A DNA stretch of 31,561 nt from contig CATYUF010000017.1 in NCBI GenBank assembly GCA_958413095.1, positions 1 through 31,561 on the forward strand, given 5' to 3'. Source of the DNA: an uncultured Clostridium sp. Its GTDB lineage: Bacteria; Bacillota; Clostridia; TANB77; CAG-508. The notes beneath the pieces were generated by a model, which was not told the DNA's origin, ran no database searches, and worked only from the letters and a program-made list of their open reading frames with translations. A program made the translations under genes and the position numbers. Within the stretch, counting starts at the first letter, position 1; each line of letters opens with the position of its first letter. This document shows, one piece after another, positions 6,664-13,916 of this stretch.

Positions 6664-8235
6664 ATGCTTGAAAAAATAAAAAGAATAATATACAAGGTTG
6701 CAATATATATTAGACTTTCGAAAGAAGATATGGATAAAGGATATGACGAGAGCGAAAGTATAACAAATCAAAAAGCACTATTAACAGAATATGTAGAGAA
6801 GTTAGGGTGGGAGTATGAGCTTGTAGATATTTACATAGACCCTGGATATACAGGAACAAATTTTAATAGACCAGATTTTAAACGAATGATTAAAGACATA
6901 GAACTAGGCAAGGTAAATATGGTTGTAACCAAAGATTTGTCTCGTCTTGGTCGTGATTATATAGAAACTGGAGAATATATAGAAAAGTGGTTTCCAGAAA
7001 ATAATGTTAGATATGTTTCTGTAACAGATAATATAGATACTTTTGCTACAAATAACGGAAATAATGATATTGCACCTTTTAAATCAATATTAAATGATAT
7101 GTATTCAAAAGATTTATCCAAAAAAATTAGGACAGCTTTAAATACTATGCAAAAACAAGGAAAATGGGTTGGAGGGAAGACACCTTTAGGATATATGAAA
7201 GACCCAAAAGATAAGAATCATTTAATTATTTGTGATGAAGAAGCAAAAATTGTTAAAAGTATTTTTAATATGGCTATTGCCGGAAATAATATAGGTATAG
7301 TAAGAGATTATCTTAATAACAATAATATTCCAACAGCTAACCAAATTAGGTATAACAAGGTGGCTTTTTGGGAAAATAAGACTGTCAAACTTATACTACA
7401 AAACAAAGCATATATTGGAATTACAATTCAAAACAAAAGAAGTAGAATAAGCTATAAAAATAGGAAACTTCGAGCAAACCCAGAGGAACAATGGCAAATA
7501 GTAGAAAATACACACGAGCCAATTATTGATAAAAATATTTTTGATAGAGTGCAAAAAATGGGTATAATACAGAAATATGATAGAAACGAAAAGAAACATC
7601 ATTTTTTATTAGATGGATTGCTAATATGCTATGAATGTAAGCACAAAATTGGAGTTAGAATGAGAAAAAATGGAAAATTAGACATGATATGTAATAATTA
7701 CCGTAGAAACTCAAAGCTTAACCTATGCACATCTCATGGCTTTAGTTATGAACGATTGGAAAAACAGACAATTGATTATATAAGAAAACTATTTATTGAA
7801 ATTGACAATAAGAAGATTATGTTGAATATTAAAAATAGTAAAACAAAATATGATTACAAAAAAATGTTGGATAAAATAGAAAAAGAAATTGAAATCATAA
7901 ATAATAATATTGATAAAATGTATATTGATAAACTAAATAACAAACTTAGTGAAGAAATGTATGAAAGACTTTTTAAAAAGCTAAAAAAAGCTGAAAAGGA
8001 TAAAGAAACAGAATACATGGAACTAAAAAAAGAAGCAGAAGAATGTACAAATGATAATGATCACGATATAGAAAAGCTTGTAAAAGAATTTTTAAAACTT
8101 GAAAAGCCAACTTCAGAAATTATGAGAGTACTTATTAACAGAATAGAGATACATCAGGATAAACAGGTGGACTTATTTTTTAATTTTAAGAAGTTAAACA
8201 ATATATCTGATATAAAGAAGAATAATATCATTTAA
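6664..8235 (+). CDS. Large serine recombinase (TnpX/TndX type)
   Basis: The enzyme cuts and rejoins attachment sites through a covalent serine-DNA link. The 523-residue protein has the resolvase catalytic domain first (about 10-160): R17 and S19 in VAIYIRLSKED, and the arginine-rich TKDLSRLGRDYIE around residue 100. The recombinase domain follows (about 165-300, including GKWVGGKTPLGY). Next is a zinc ribbon with C322, C325, C343 and C355, and then a Lys/Glu-rich coiled coil (about 390-470). No catalytic motif is missing, so it looks intact. GGAAGGAGG at 6651-6659 fixes the start. Family members TnpX and TndX use a GA crossover dinucleotide, which matches the att sites inferred at both ends of this element. 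Confidence 0.95.
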   Translation: MLEKIKRIIYKVAIYIRLSKEDMDKGYDESESITNQKALLTEYVEKLGWEYELVDIYIDPGYTGTNFNRPDFKRMIKDIELGKVNMVVTKDLSRLGRDYIETGEYIEKWFPENNVRYVSVTDNIDTFATNNGNNDIAPFKSILNDMYSKDLSKKIRTALNTMQKQGKWVGGKTPLGYMKDPKDKNHLIICDEEAKIVKSIFNMAIAGNNIGIVRDYLNNNNIPTANQIRYNKVAFWENKTVKLILQNKAYIGITIQNKRSRISYKNRKLRANPEEQWQIVENTHEPIIDKNIFDRVQKMGIIQKYDRNEKKHHFLLDGLLICYECKHKIGVRMRKNGKLDMICNNYRRNSKLNLCTSHGFSYERLEKQTIDYIRKLFIEIDNKKIMLNIKNSKTKYDYKKMLDKIEKEIEIINNNIDKMYIDKLNNKLSEEMYERLFKKLKKAEKDKETEYMELKKEAEECTNDNDHDIEKLVKEFLKLEKPTSEIMRVLINRIEIHQDKQVDLFFNFKKLNNISDIKKNNII

Positions 8236-8250
8236 GAACATTAATAATTT

Positions 8251-8309
8251 TGACAAAACAAAACAAAACATGACAAAACAAAAGTTATTTTGAATAAGCA
8301 AAATAACTT
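8251..8309. repeat. Direct repeats and a hairpin upstream of the ATPase promoter
   Basis: TGACAAAACAAAA occurs at 8251-8263 and again at 8271-8283, a 20-bp period. AAGTTATTTT (8282-8291) then pairs with AAAATAACTT (8300-8309) around 8 nt; its right arm touches the -35 of the next promoter. No clear U-tract follows, so it looks more like an operator region than a terminator for the recombinase gene. Confidence 0.5.
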
Positions 8310-8336
8310 GACAAGAAAATAATATTACAGTATAAT
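8308..8336 (+). promoter_or_regulatory. Consensus promoter of the DUF4143 ATPase gene
   Basis: TTGACA (8308-8313), 17 bp, TATAAT (8331-8336): an exact match to both consensus boxes with ideal spacing. The expected start is about 10 nt before the ribosome site AGGTGAT (8343-8349). Confidence 0.8.
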
Positions 8337-8353
8337 AAATATAGGTGATTGAA

Positions 8354-9553
8354 ATGTTAAAAAGAGAAATTTATTTAAATAGAATAAGAGGATTTTACGA
8401 TAGTGATCTAGTAAAAATACTAGTAGGAATAAGAAGATGCGGAAAATCAGTAATACTAAAACAGATTATGAATGAAATAAAAGAAAAAGGAGTTCAAGAA
8501 GACCACATATTATATATAAACTTTGAACTTGTTGAATTTGAAGAATTAAAAGACTACAAAAAATTAAATTACTATATAAAAGAAAAAATACAAGACGGTA
8601 AAAAATATTATGTCTTTTTGGACGAAATACAGAATGTTCAAAAATTCGAAGTGGTTGTAAATTCTTTAAGAGCATCTTTAGAGAATATTAGTATATTTAT
8701 TACGGGTTCTAATAGCAAATTATTATCAAATGAGCTTTCTACTGTATTATCAGGTAGATATGTAATTTTCAATATTTACCCATTAACTTTTAAAGAATAT
8801 ATTGAGCTAACAGGAAATGATTCAAAAAATGAAGAAAGTTTTTGGGATTATCTAAAATGGGGAGGACTACCTAATAGAGTTCAATTTACAGATGAAGTGA
8901 ATATTAAGGATTATTTACACAGTGTATTTGATTCCATAATATTACGAGATGTTGTAGAAAGATTAGGATTAAAAGATATTACATTATTTAATTTAATACT
9001 TCAATATTTAATTGATATAACAGGGAGAGAGTTTTCAGCTAACAATATAATTGGGTATCTAAAAAACGAAGGTAGAATAATTTCAACCGAAACATTATAT
9101 ACATATCTTGACGCATTATGCAAAGCATTAATAGTTGAAAAAATATATAGATATGATATTCACGGAAAAGCAATATTAAAAACTTTAAATAAATACTATA
9201 TGACAGATTTAGGAATTGCACAAATAAAAAATAACAATTTCGAAATAAATAAGAGCTTTGCAATAGAAAACGTTGTATTTAATGAATTATTGGCGAGAGG
9301 ATATGAAGTATATATTGGAAAATTAAATTCAGGGGAAATTGATTTTATTGCTACAAAGAGTGGTGAAAAAAAGTATTTTCAAGTAGCATATTTACTAAAT
9401 GATGCCAAAGTAGTAGAGAGGGAATTTGGAGCATATAAGACAATAAATGATAATTATCCTAAATATGTGCTTTCTATGGATAAAACAGATTTTTCTCAAA
9501 ATGGAATTATACATAAAAATATAATAGATTGGTTACTAGACGTAAATATATAA
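8354..9553 (+). CDS. AAA+ ATPase with C-terminal DUF4143 domain
   Basis: This 399-residue protein has a Walker A GIRRCGKS at residues 25-32, a Walker B YYVFLDEIQNV, and a sensor-like FITGSNSKLL. The C-terminal half carries the DUF4143 pattern GEIDFIATKSGEKKYFQVAY, whose E-x-D and Q-x-x positions look like a PD-(D/E)xK-type nuclease core. These ATPases are very common in anaerobes and archaea, are often linked with mobile DNA, and have no settled function. An in-frame GTG at 8345 is possible, but AGGTGAT 4 bp before ATG 8354 favours the ATG. The gene has its own consensus promoter inside the element and looks intact. Confidence 0.85.
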   Translation: MLKREIYLNRIRGFYDSDLVKILVGIRRCGKSVILKQIMNEIKEKGVQEDHILYINFELVEFEELKDYKKLNYYIKEKIQDGKKYYVFLDEIQNVQKFEVVVNSLRASLENISIFITGSNSKLLSNELSTVLSGRYVIFNIYPLTFKEYIELTGNDSKNEESFWDYLKWGGLPNRVQFTDEVNIKDYLHSVFDSIILRDVVERLGLKDITLFNLILQYLIDITGREFSANNIIGYLKNEGRIISTETLYTYLDALCKALIVEKIYRYDIHGKAILKTLNKYYMTDLGIAQIKNNNFEINKSFAIENVVFNELLARGYEVYIGKLNSGEIDFIATKSGEKKYFQVAYLLNDAKVVEREFGAYKTINDNYPKYVLSMDKTDFSQNGIIHKNIIDWLLDVNI

Positions 9554-9595
9554 AATTATAATAACTAGCATACTTAAAGAGAGGTGATAGTATAT

Positions 9596-10177
9596 ATGAA
9601 AAAGATGAAAACACTTTTTAAAAGACAATTTGAAAATCATAAAATAGCCAAATGTTTAAATGAAGTAGAACCTGAATGTCAATGGGTATTAAACCGGAGA
9701 AGGTTTTGCAACAGAAAAAATAGATGGGACATGTTGTTTAATAAAGGACGGAAAATTTATAGAAGATATGATTATAAAAAAGGAAGAACTCTGCCACAAG
9801 GTGCAATTCCTTGCCAAGAAGCGCCTGACCCAATAACAGGACATTTTCCACATTGGTTTTTATGTACTGAAGATGATTAAAATGCTAAATATTATTTAGA
9901 AACATTTGAAAGGCAAAAAAATGATAATTTAGAAGAAGGAACTTATGAATTAATTGGAAAACATATAAATGGAAATCCATATAATTTGAATACAGATATT
10001 TTAGAAAAACACAGAAAGAGAATATTAGAAAATGTACCAAGGGATTATGAAGAAATAAAACAATATCTTGAAAATCATTATATAGAAGGAATTGTTTTTT
10101 ATCGTGGTAATGGAGAAATGTGTAAAATAAAAAGAAGTGATTTTGGCTTTGAATGGAATAGAAAGAAAATAAAATAA
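9596..10177 (+). pseudogene. RLIG1-like (DUF5565) RNA ligase, disrupted
   Basis: RLIG1-family proteins are ATP-dependent 5'-3' RNA ligases that adenylate the lysine of a KxDG motif. From ATG 9596 the frame reads KMKTLFKRQFENHKIAKCLN, but an extra C at 9694-9695 shifts it. In the shifted frame the motif EKIDGT-CC is encoded (K-I-D-G at 9717-9728). A missing T near 9756-9758 restores frame at YRRYDYKKGR, followed by PDPITGHFPHW. TAA at 9878-9880 then stands where a lysine codon would fit, and the same frame continues with YELIGKHINGNPYNL and EGIVFYRGNGEMCKIK to 10177. Those blocks closely match human RLIG1 as I remember it. AGGTGAT is 7 bp before the start. Three lesions, one hitting the catalytic lysine, make it inactive as read. 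Confidence 0.85.
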
Positions 10178-10223
10178 ATAAAAATGAAAAAAATTGGGCT
10201 ATTAACAATCCAAAATTTAACTA

Positions 10224-10263
10224 AACTAACTGTCTGCTTCGGAATCAACCAGAAGGAATATCC
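10224..10263. other. attR: right attachment junction
   Basis: The element half-site reads AACT (10224-10227), AAC, TGTCT (10231-10235), GCTTC, GGAATC (10241-10246), AACCAG. The chromosomal half-site is AAGGA, then ATATC (10258-10262). The element arm is the inverted copy of the arm at attL. Confidence 0.8.
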
Positions 10264-10546
10264 ATGGCAGTACCAATGAAAAATGGAGGAATGAAAAAAT
10301 CACAAGTATTATATTATGTGATATTGTCAGGAATAACAACAGGAATAGGAGCATTTTTTGGAGCAATTATAGGAACAATATCAGAACAAATAATAGCAAT
10401 ATGCTTAAGCTTTGCAGCAGGAGCAATGTTATATATAGTTTCTCGGAGAATTAACACCAGAAGCAAATAAACTATATCATGGAAGAATAACAGGTGTAGG
10501 AAATATAATAGGATTTTTAATAGGAATGTTTGCAATGATGGTATAG
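10257..10546 (+). pseudogene. ZIP-family metal transporter, 3' part, with frameshift
   Basis: This is the detached second half of the transporter begun at 3105. It resumes at the G of HDIPEG and encodes ISMAVPMKNGGMKKSQVLYY and TM6-8. After MLYIVS an extra base at about 10444 (TCTCGGAGAA where TCTGGAGAA is expected) shifts the frame, and translation would end at 10468-10470. Correcting that base gives GELTPEANKLYHGRITGVGN and a final helix to the TAG at 10544-10546. The ATG at 10264 is an internal methionine with no ribosome site, so this is not a separate gene. The indel means that simple excision would not restore a full transporter, unless the base is a sequencing error. Confidence 0.88.
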
Positions 10547-10574
10547 ACTAATGTTAATGATATAACAAAAAAAG

Positions 10575-10610
10575 AAAAAGTTTTGTTAATTCACTAACAA
10601 AACTTTTTAA
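10575..10610 (+). terminator. Original terminator of the ZIP gene
   Basis: AAAAAGTTTTGTTA (10575-10588) pairs with TAACAAAACTTTTT (10595-10608) around a 6-nt loop, with the T run inside the 3' arm. It lies 28 bp after the transporter stop and before pcrA. Confidence 0.85.
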
Positions 10611-10707
10611 TAAAAAACTGAATAAGAAAAAAGAAAAAACTCTTGCATTTTTCATTCTCATATAATAAAATACAAACAGAGTTTTGAAAACAAGAAAGGA
10701 AGAAAAA

Positions 10708-13017
10708 ATGCAAGATATATTAGAAGGATTAAACGATAAACAATATGAAGCCGTAGTTACCACAGAAGGACCATGTTTAGTAATAGCAGGAGCAGGAAGT
10801 GGAAAAACTAAAGTTTTAACACATAAAATAGCATACTTAATAGGAGAAAAAGGTGCTAAACCATGGGATATTTTAGCAATAACATTCACAAATAAAGCTG
10901 CTAATGAAATGAAACAAAGAATAACAGACTTAATAGGTGATGATGCCAAAGACATATGGATGGGGACATTTCACTCAATATGTGTAAGAATCTTAAGAAG
11001 ATTTATAGATAGAATAGGATTTGAATCATCATTTATAATTTTTGACACATCAGACCAAAAAACTTTAATAAAAGGATGTATGAAAGACTTAGCAATAGAT
11101 GATAAATTATTAAATGATAGAGCAATACAATCAGAAATAAGCAATGTAAAAAATGAAATGCTAGAGCCAGAGCAATATGCCGTAAGAGCAAAAGGAGATT
11201 TCAGAAAAGAAAAAATATCATCAGTATACACATTATATCAAAAAAGACTAAAAGAAAATAATGCAATAGATTTTGATGATATAATAAACTATACAATAAA
11301 AATATTAATGGAAAATCCAGATGTACTAGAATACTATTCAAATAAATTTAAGTATGTTTTAGTAGATGAGTATCAAGATACAAACAAGGCGCAATTTACA
11401 TTAGTAACTCTATTAGCATCAAAGAATGGAAATATAACAGTAGTAGGAGACAATGACCAAGGAATATATAGCTTTAGAGGAGCAGATATATCTAATATAT
11501 TAAACTTCGAAAGAGATTTCCAAGGAACAAAAATAATAAAATTAGAGCAAAATTATAGATGCACAGGGAATATTCTAAAAGCAGCAAATGCAGTAATAAA
11601 AAACAATGAAGTAAAATACAAAAAGCAACTATGGACACAAAATGAAGAAGGAAACTTACCAAATGTATATTTAGCTGACAATGAATATGATGAAGGTTCA
11701 TATTTAGCAACTCAAATAGAACATTTAAGAAGAGAAGAATATTATAAATATTCTGACTTTGCAGTTTTATATAGAATGAATACACAATCAAGAGCGATAG
11801 AAGATATTTTTAGAAGAGAAAATATTCCATACAGAATCGTTGGAGGATTAAAATTCTATGAAAGAAAAGAAATCAAGGACATTATCGCATATTTAAGATT
11901 AATTCAAAATGGTTCTGACAACCTAAGCTTAAAAAGAATAATAAATGAACCTAAAAGAGGAATAGGAAAAACAAGTTTAGAAAAAGTAGAACAACTAGCA
12001 GAACAAAATGAAGTATCGATGTATGAAATAATAAAAAATGCAGAGCAATATGGATTAAATAGAGTATATCTAAATTCAAGGGAATTTGTTAATACAATAG
12101 AAGAGTTAAAAGAAGAAAAAGAAAAATTAACAATATCAGAATTAATCAAAAAGACATTAAAGAAAACAGGATATACAAAAGCACTAGAAAATGAAAACAC
12201 AATAGAAGCCGAAAATAGAATAGAAAACTTAGAAGAATTTTTAACAGTAGCAATAGAATTTGAAGAAGAATTTGCAGAAAACTCTTTAAGTGAATTTTTA
12301 GAAGGAATCACATTATCGAGTGACTTAGATAATGTCGAAGAAACAGAAGATGTAGTAACATTAATGACATTACATAGTGCCAAAGGACTAGAATTCCCAG
12401 TAGTATTTTTAATAGGTATGGAAGAAGGAATATTTCCAGGATATAAATCAATTTCAGAACCAACTGAACTAGAAGAAGAAAGAAGATTATGCTATGTAGG
12501 AATAACAAGAGCAAAACAACAACTATTTTTAACTTGCAGTAGACAAAGAACAATATTTGGCTCAACAAGCTACAACCCAGTATCTAGATTCATAAAAGAA
12601 ATACCAGAAGAACTACTAGAAGGATATCAAGTTCTATTTGGAGAAGAAACAAATAAAAGTCAAATATTTAAAGACTCATCATACAGCTGGACATATGGAA
12701 GTAAAGACAATGGAAATATAAAAACATACAAAATAACAGAACAACAACCCAAAGTAGCAGCAAGTAACAAAAATACAGGATTCTCATTCGGAAAAACAGC
12801 AGAAAGTTTCTTAAGTAACTTAGGAAAAGCAAAAACAAACCAAAACATAGACTTATCAAAATATGAAGCAGGAGTAAGAGTATACCACAAAAAATTCGGA
12901 GAAGGAACTATAAACACCGTAGAACCAGAAGGAGAAGACCTAAAAGTAGATATAAACTTTGACAAAGTAGGACATAAAAGACTAATGGCAAAATTTGCAA
13001 AATTAGAGATAATTTAA
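10708..13017 (+). CDS. pcrA: ATP-dependent DNA helicase PcrA (UvrD/Rep, SF1A)
   Basis: PcrA unwinds DNA 3' to 5' in nucleotide excision repair, rolling-circle replication and removal of RecA or stalled polymerase. The 769-residue product shows Walker A AGAGSGKT (residues 27-34), motif Ia ITFTNKAANEM, Walker B VLVDEYQDTN, motif III GDNDQGIYSFRGAD, motif IV QNYRCTGNIL, motif V TLMTLHSAKGLEFPVVF and motif VI RLCYVGITRAKQQL. The C-terminal end (YEAGVRVYHKKFGEGTI and on) is the Tudor-like domain that contacts RNA polymerase. The start is ATG 10708 because AAAGGAAG lies just upstream; an earlier in-frame TTG has no such site. A TATAAT at 10661 has no good -35 partner. Confidence 0.97.
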   Translation: MQDILEGLNDKQYEAVVTTEGPCLVIAGAGSGKTKVLTHKIAYLIGEKGAKPWDILAITFTNKAANEMKQRITDLIGDDAKDIWMGTFHSICVRILRRFIDRIGFESSFIIFDTSDQKTLIKGCMKDLAIDDKLLNDRAIQSEISNVKNEMLEPEQYAVRAKGDFRKEKISSVYTLYQKRLKENNAIDFDDIINYTIKILMENPDVLEYYSNKFKYVLVDEYQDTNKAQFTLVTLLASKNGNITVVGDNDQGIYSFRGADISNILNFERDFQGTKIIKLEQNYRCTGNILKAANAVIKNNEVKYKKQLWTQNEEGNLPNVYLADNEYDEGSYLATQIEHLRREEYYKYSDFAVLYRMNTQSRAIEDIFRRENIPYRIVGGLKFYERKEIKDIIAYLRLIQNGSDNLSLKRIINEPKRGIGKTSLEKVEQLAEQNEVSMYEIIKNAEQYGLNRVYLNSREFVNTIEELKEEKEKLTISELIKKTLKKTGYTKALENENTIEAENRIENLEEFLTVAIEFEEEFAENSLSEFLEGITLSSDLDNVEETEDVVTLMTLHSAKGLEFPVVFLIGMEEGIFPGYKSISEPTELEEERRLCYVGITRAKQQLFLTCSRQRTIFGSTSYNPVSRFIKEIPEELLEGYQVLFGEETNKSQIFKDSSYSWTYGSKDNGNIKTYKITEQQPKVAASNKNTGFSFGKTAESFLSNLGKAKTNQNIDLSKYEAGVRVYHKKFGEGTINTVEPEGEDLKVDINFDKVGHKRLMAKFAKLEII

Positions 13018-13028
13018 TTTCATCAAAG

Positions 13029-13072
13029 GGACTGTTTCAAGGGAGATAATCATATCTCCCTTGAAACAGTCC
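13029..13072. terminator. Perfect 20-bp hairpin between convergent pcrA and coat genes
   Basis: Bases 13029-13048 (from GGACTGTTTCAAGG) and 13053-13072 are exact complements with a 4-nt loop. No long T run follows on either strand (only CCCTTTG on the minus strand). It sits 11 bp after pcrA and 6 bp beyond the coat gene stop, so it probably serves both as an end structure. Confidence 0.65.
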
Positions 13073-13078
13073 TACACT

Positions 13079-13324
13079 CTATTGTTGTAATTCACTTTTG
13101 ACCGTATTTACCTCAGTAACTGTAGCCTTTTGAGCCGGAATATAATATCCCTTAGATTGAGCAATTTTAAAAAGTTCATATTGAAAACTCTCATCACTAT
13201 TTCTAATTTGTTGAAAAGTTTGTCTTAATTGCATATTTTCAGATTCAGAAATTGCTGTTTGATAAGCTGTTAAATCAGACTTAACACCAGATAAAATATC
13301 ATTAACCATTGTTTTTTCGTCCAT
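13079..13324 (-). CDS. CotF-like small spore coat protein
   Basis: This 81-residue protein contains the conserved helical core LRQTFQQIRNSDESFQYELF followed by KIAQSKGYYIPAQKA, the signature of clostridial CotF-family coat proteins (a ferritin-like helical pair). It is expected to sit in the coat layers of the endospore. It follows the gene at 13340 after 15 bp, and its own GGAGG lies 8 bp before the ATG, so the two genes form one unit transcribed leftwards. Presence of both supports a spore-forming host. Confidence 0.88.
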   Translation of the reverse strand: MDEKTMVNDILSGVKSDLTAYQTAISESENMQLRQTFQQIRNSDESFQYELFKIAQSKGYYIPAQKATVTEVNTVKSELQQ

Positions 13325-13339
13325 TATAAAACCTCCATA

Positions 13340-13528
13340 TTAATTATTCAAAAAAGTCATTAATTTTTGTTTTGTATTTAAAGCATCTTGAGCTGATTTT
13401 GTAAATAGTTGCTTTATTTGAGGGTCAACAGCTTGAGAAGAATAAGTATTCAATTTTTGATAAGCTGTTTCATGAGCTCCTATTAAATGTCTTAAATGTT
13501 GTAATTCCATTTGATTTAAATCTGCCAT
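13340..13528 (-). CDS. Small spore coat protein (CotF-like partner)
   Basis: The 62-residue product (MADLNQMELQHLRHLIGAHE and on to NTKQKLMTFLNN) has the HLRHLIGAHE helix and the QIKQLFTKSAQDA segment of short clostridial coat proteins that usually stand next to a longer CotF-like gene, as here. It is the first gene of the leftward pair. AAAGGA lies about 9 bp before the ATG. Timing during sporulation is not shown directly, but a forespore-type promoter candidate lies upstream. Confidence 0.85.
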   Translation of the reverse strand: MADLNQMELQHLRHLIGAHETAYQKLNTYSSQAVDPQIKQLFTKSAQDALNTKQKLMTFLNN

Positions 13529-13559
13529 AATATCAGTCCTTTCTATTAAATTCTTTAAT

Positions 13560-13588
13560 AAGTATTTCCTGAATTCGGCTTTTTATAC
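13560..13588 (-). promoter_or_regulatory. Possible forespore-type (sigma-F/G-like) promoter
   Basis: On the minus strand GTATA (13588-13584) is followed after 14 bp by GGAAATACTT (13569-13560). This resembles the sigma-F pattern GYWTA and GGNRANANTW, with a spacer one base shorter than usual. It lies 32 bp before the coat gene start. The region is AT-rich, so a chance match is possible. Confidence 0.35.
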
Positions 13589-13858
13589 TTCAAAATAAAA
13601 TTAATATTATAAAATTTAGGAATAAAGATAAGTAAGAAAGATTAAGTCAATTAAAGTTAAAATTTTTTAAATATTATTTATTGTGTAATACAAAAGCAAA
13701 TTTAAATAATATCAAAATAATAAATTTAATGTAATATAGTAAGATATGAATTAAAAAAGTAAAAAATAAATTTTTTGAAAAAAAGAGAAAAAATGTATAA
13801 AATGAAGATAAAATAAAATAAATCACTTAAAGCTAGGAAAATTAAACTTTCATAATCA
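13589..13858. other. AT-rich intergenic region between divergent units
   Basis: No gene or clear structure is seen in this part of the 388-bp gap between the coat genes and the M23 gene. It is rich in A-tracts (for example near 13755-13800), which would make it curved. Confidence 0.4.
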
Positions 13859-13887
13859 TTGCAAAAAATAAAATATTACAATATTAT
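13859..13887 (+). promoter_or_regulatory. Possible promoter of the M23 peptidase gene
   Basis: TTGCAA (13859-13864), 17 bp, TATTAT (13882-13887). The ribosome site AAAGGAG is at 13902-13908, so the leader would be very short. Confidence 0.45.
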
Positions 13888-13916
13888 TACAATAGATTTA
13901 CAAAGGAGATTGTGTA

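Larger units (their letters stand above)
3563..10256 (+). mobile_element. 6.7-kb serine-recombinase integrative element in the ZIP gene
   Basis: The 9-bp core ACCAGAAGG is at both ends (3563-3571 and 10248-10256). The unit between the two central GA dinucleotides (3567-3568 and 10252-10253) is 6,685 bp. Cargo from left to right: structured DNA, a DUF6809-like remnant, an XRE regulator (minus), a prepilin-like protein, a possible small RNA, a 34-residue protein, a TnpX-type serine recombinase, a DUF4143 ATPase and an RLIG1-like RNA ligase pseudogene. There is no relaxase, coupling protein or type IV secretion gene, so it is not self-conjugative. It could be a mobilizable or degraded element. 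Excision would restore the transporter reading frame at the junction. Confidence 0.88.

Noticed and set aside
9584..9880. Complete small basic protein of 94-98 residues
   Set aside because: RLIG1 homology continues in frame past the TAA to 10177, and the middle reads correctly only in another frame, so this is a fragment of a broken ligase.
9986..10177. Independent 63-residue protein
   Set aside because: It is the C-terminal part of the same ligase pseudogene and has no ribosome site of its own.
10264..10470. Separate 68-residue membrane protein
   Set aside because: It has no ribosome site, begins inside the ZIP sequence and ends at a frameshift. It is the 3' half of the split gene.
3105..10546. 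Programmed reversible gene interruption like the sigK skin element
   Set aside because: Attractive because of in-frame restoration, but the extra base at about 10444 would keep the gene broken after excision unless that base is an error.
11904..12383. 159-codon minus-strand frame inside pcrA, and similar antisense frames in prfA, mreB, PBP2 and the surface protein gene
   Set aside because: They lie opposite strongly conserved genes, lack ribosome sites and encode low-complexity Leu/Phe/Ser runs that result from the A-rich codon bias.
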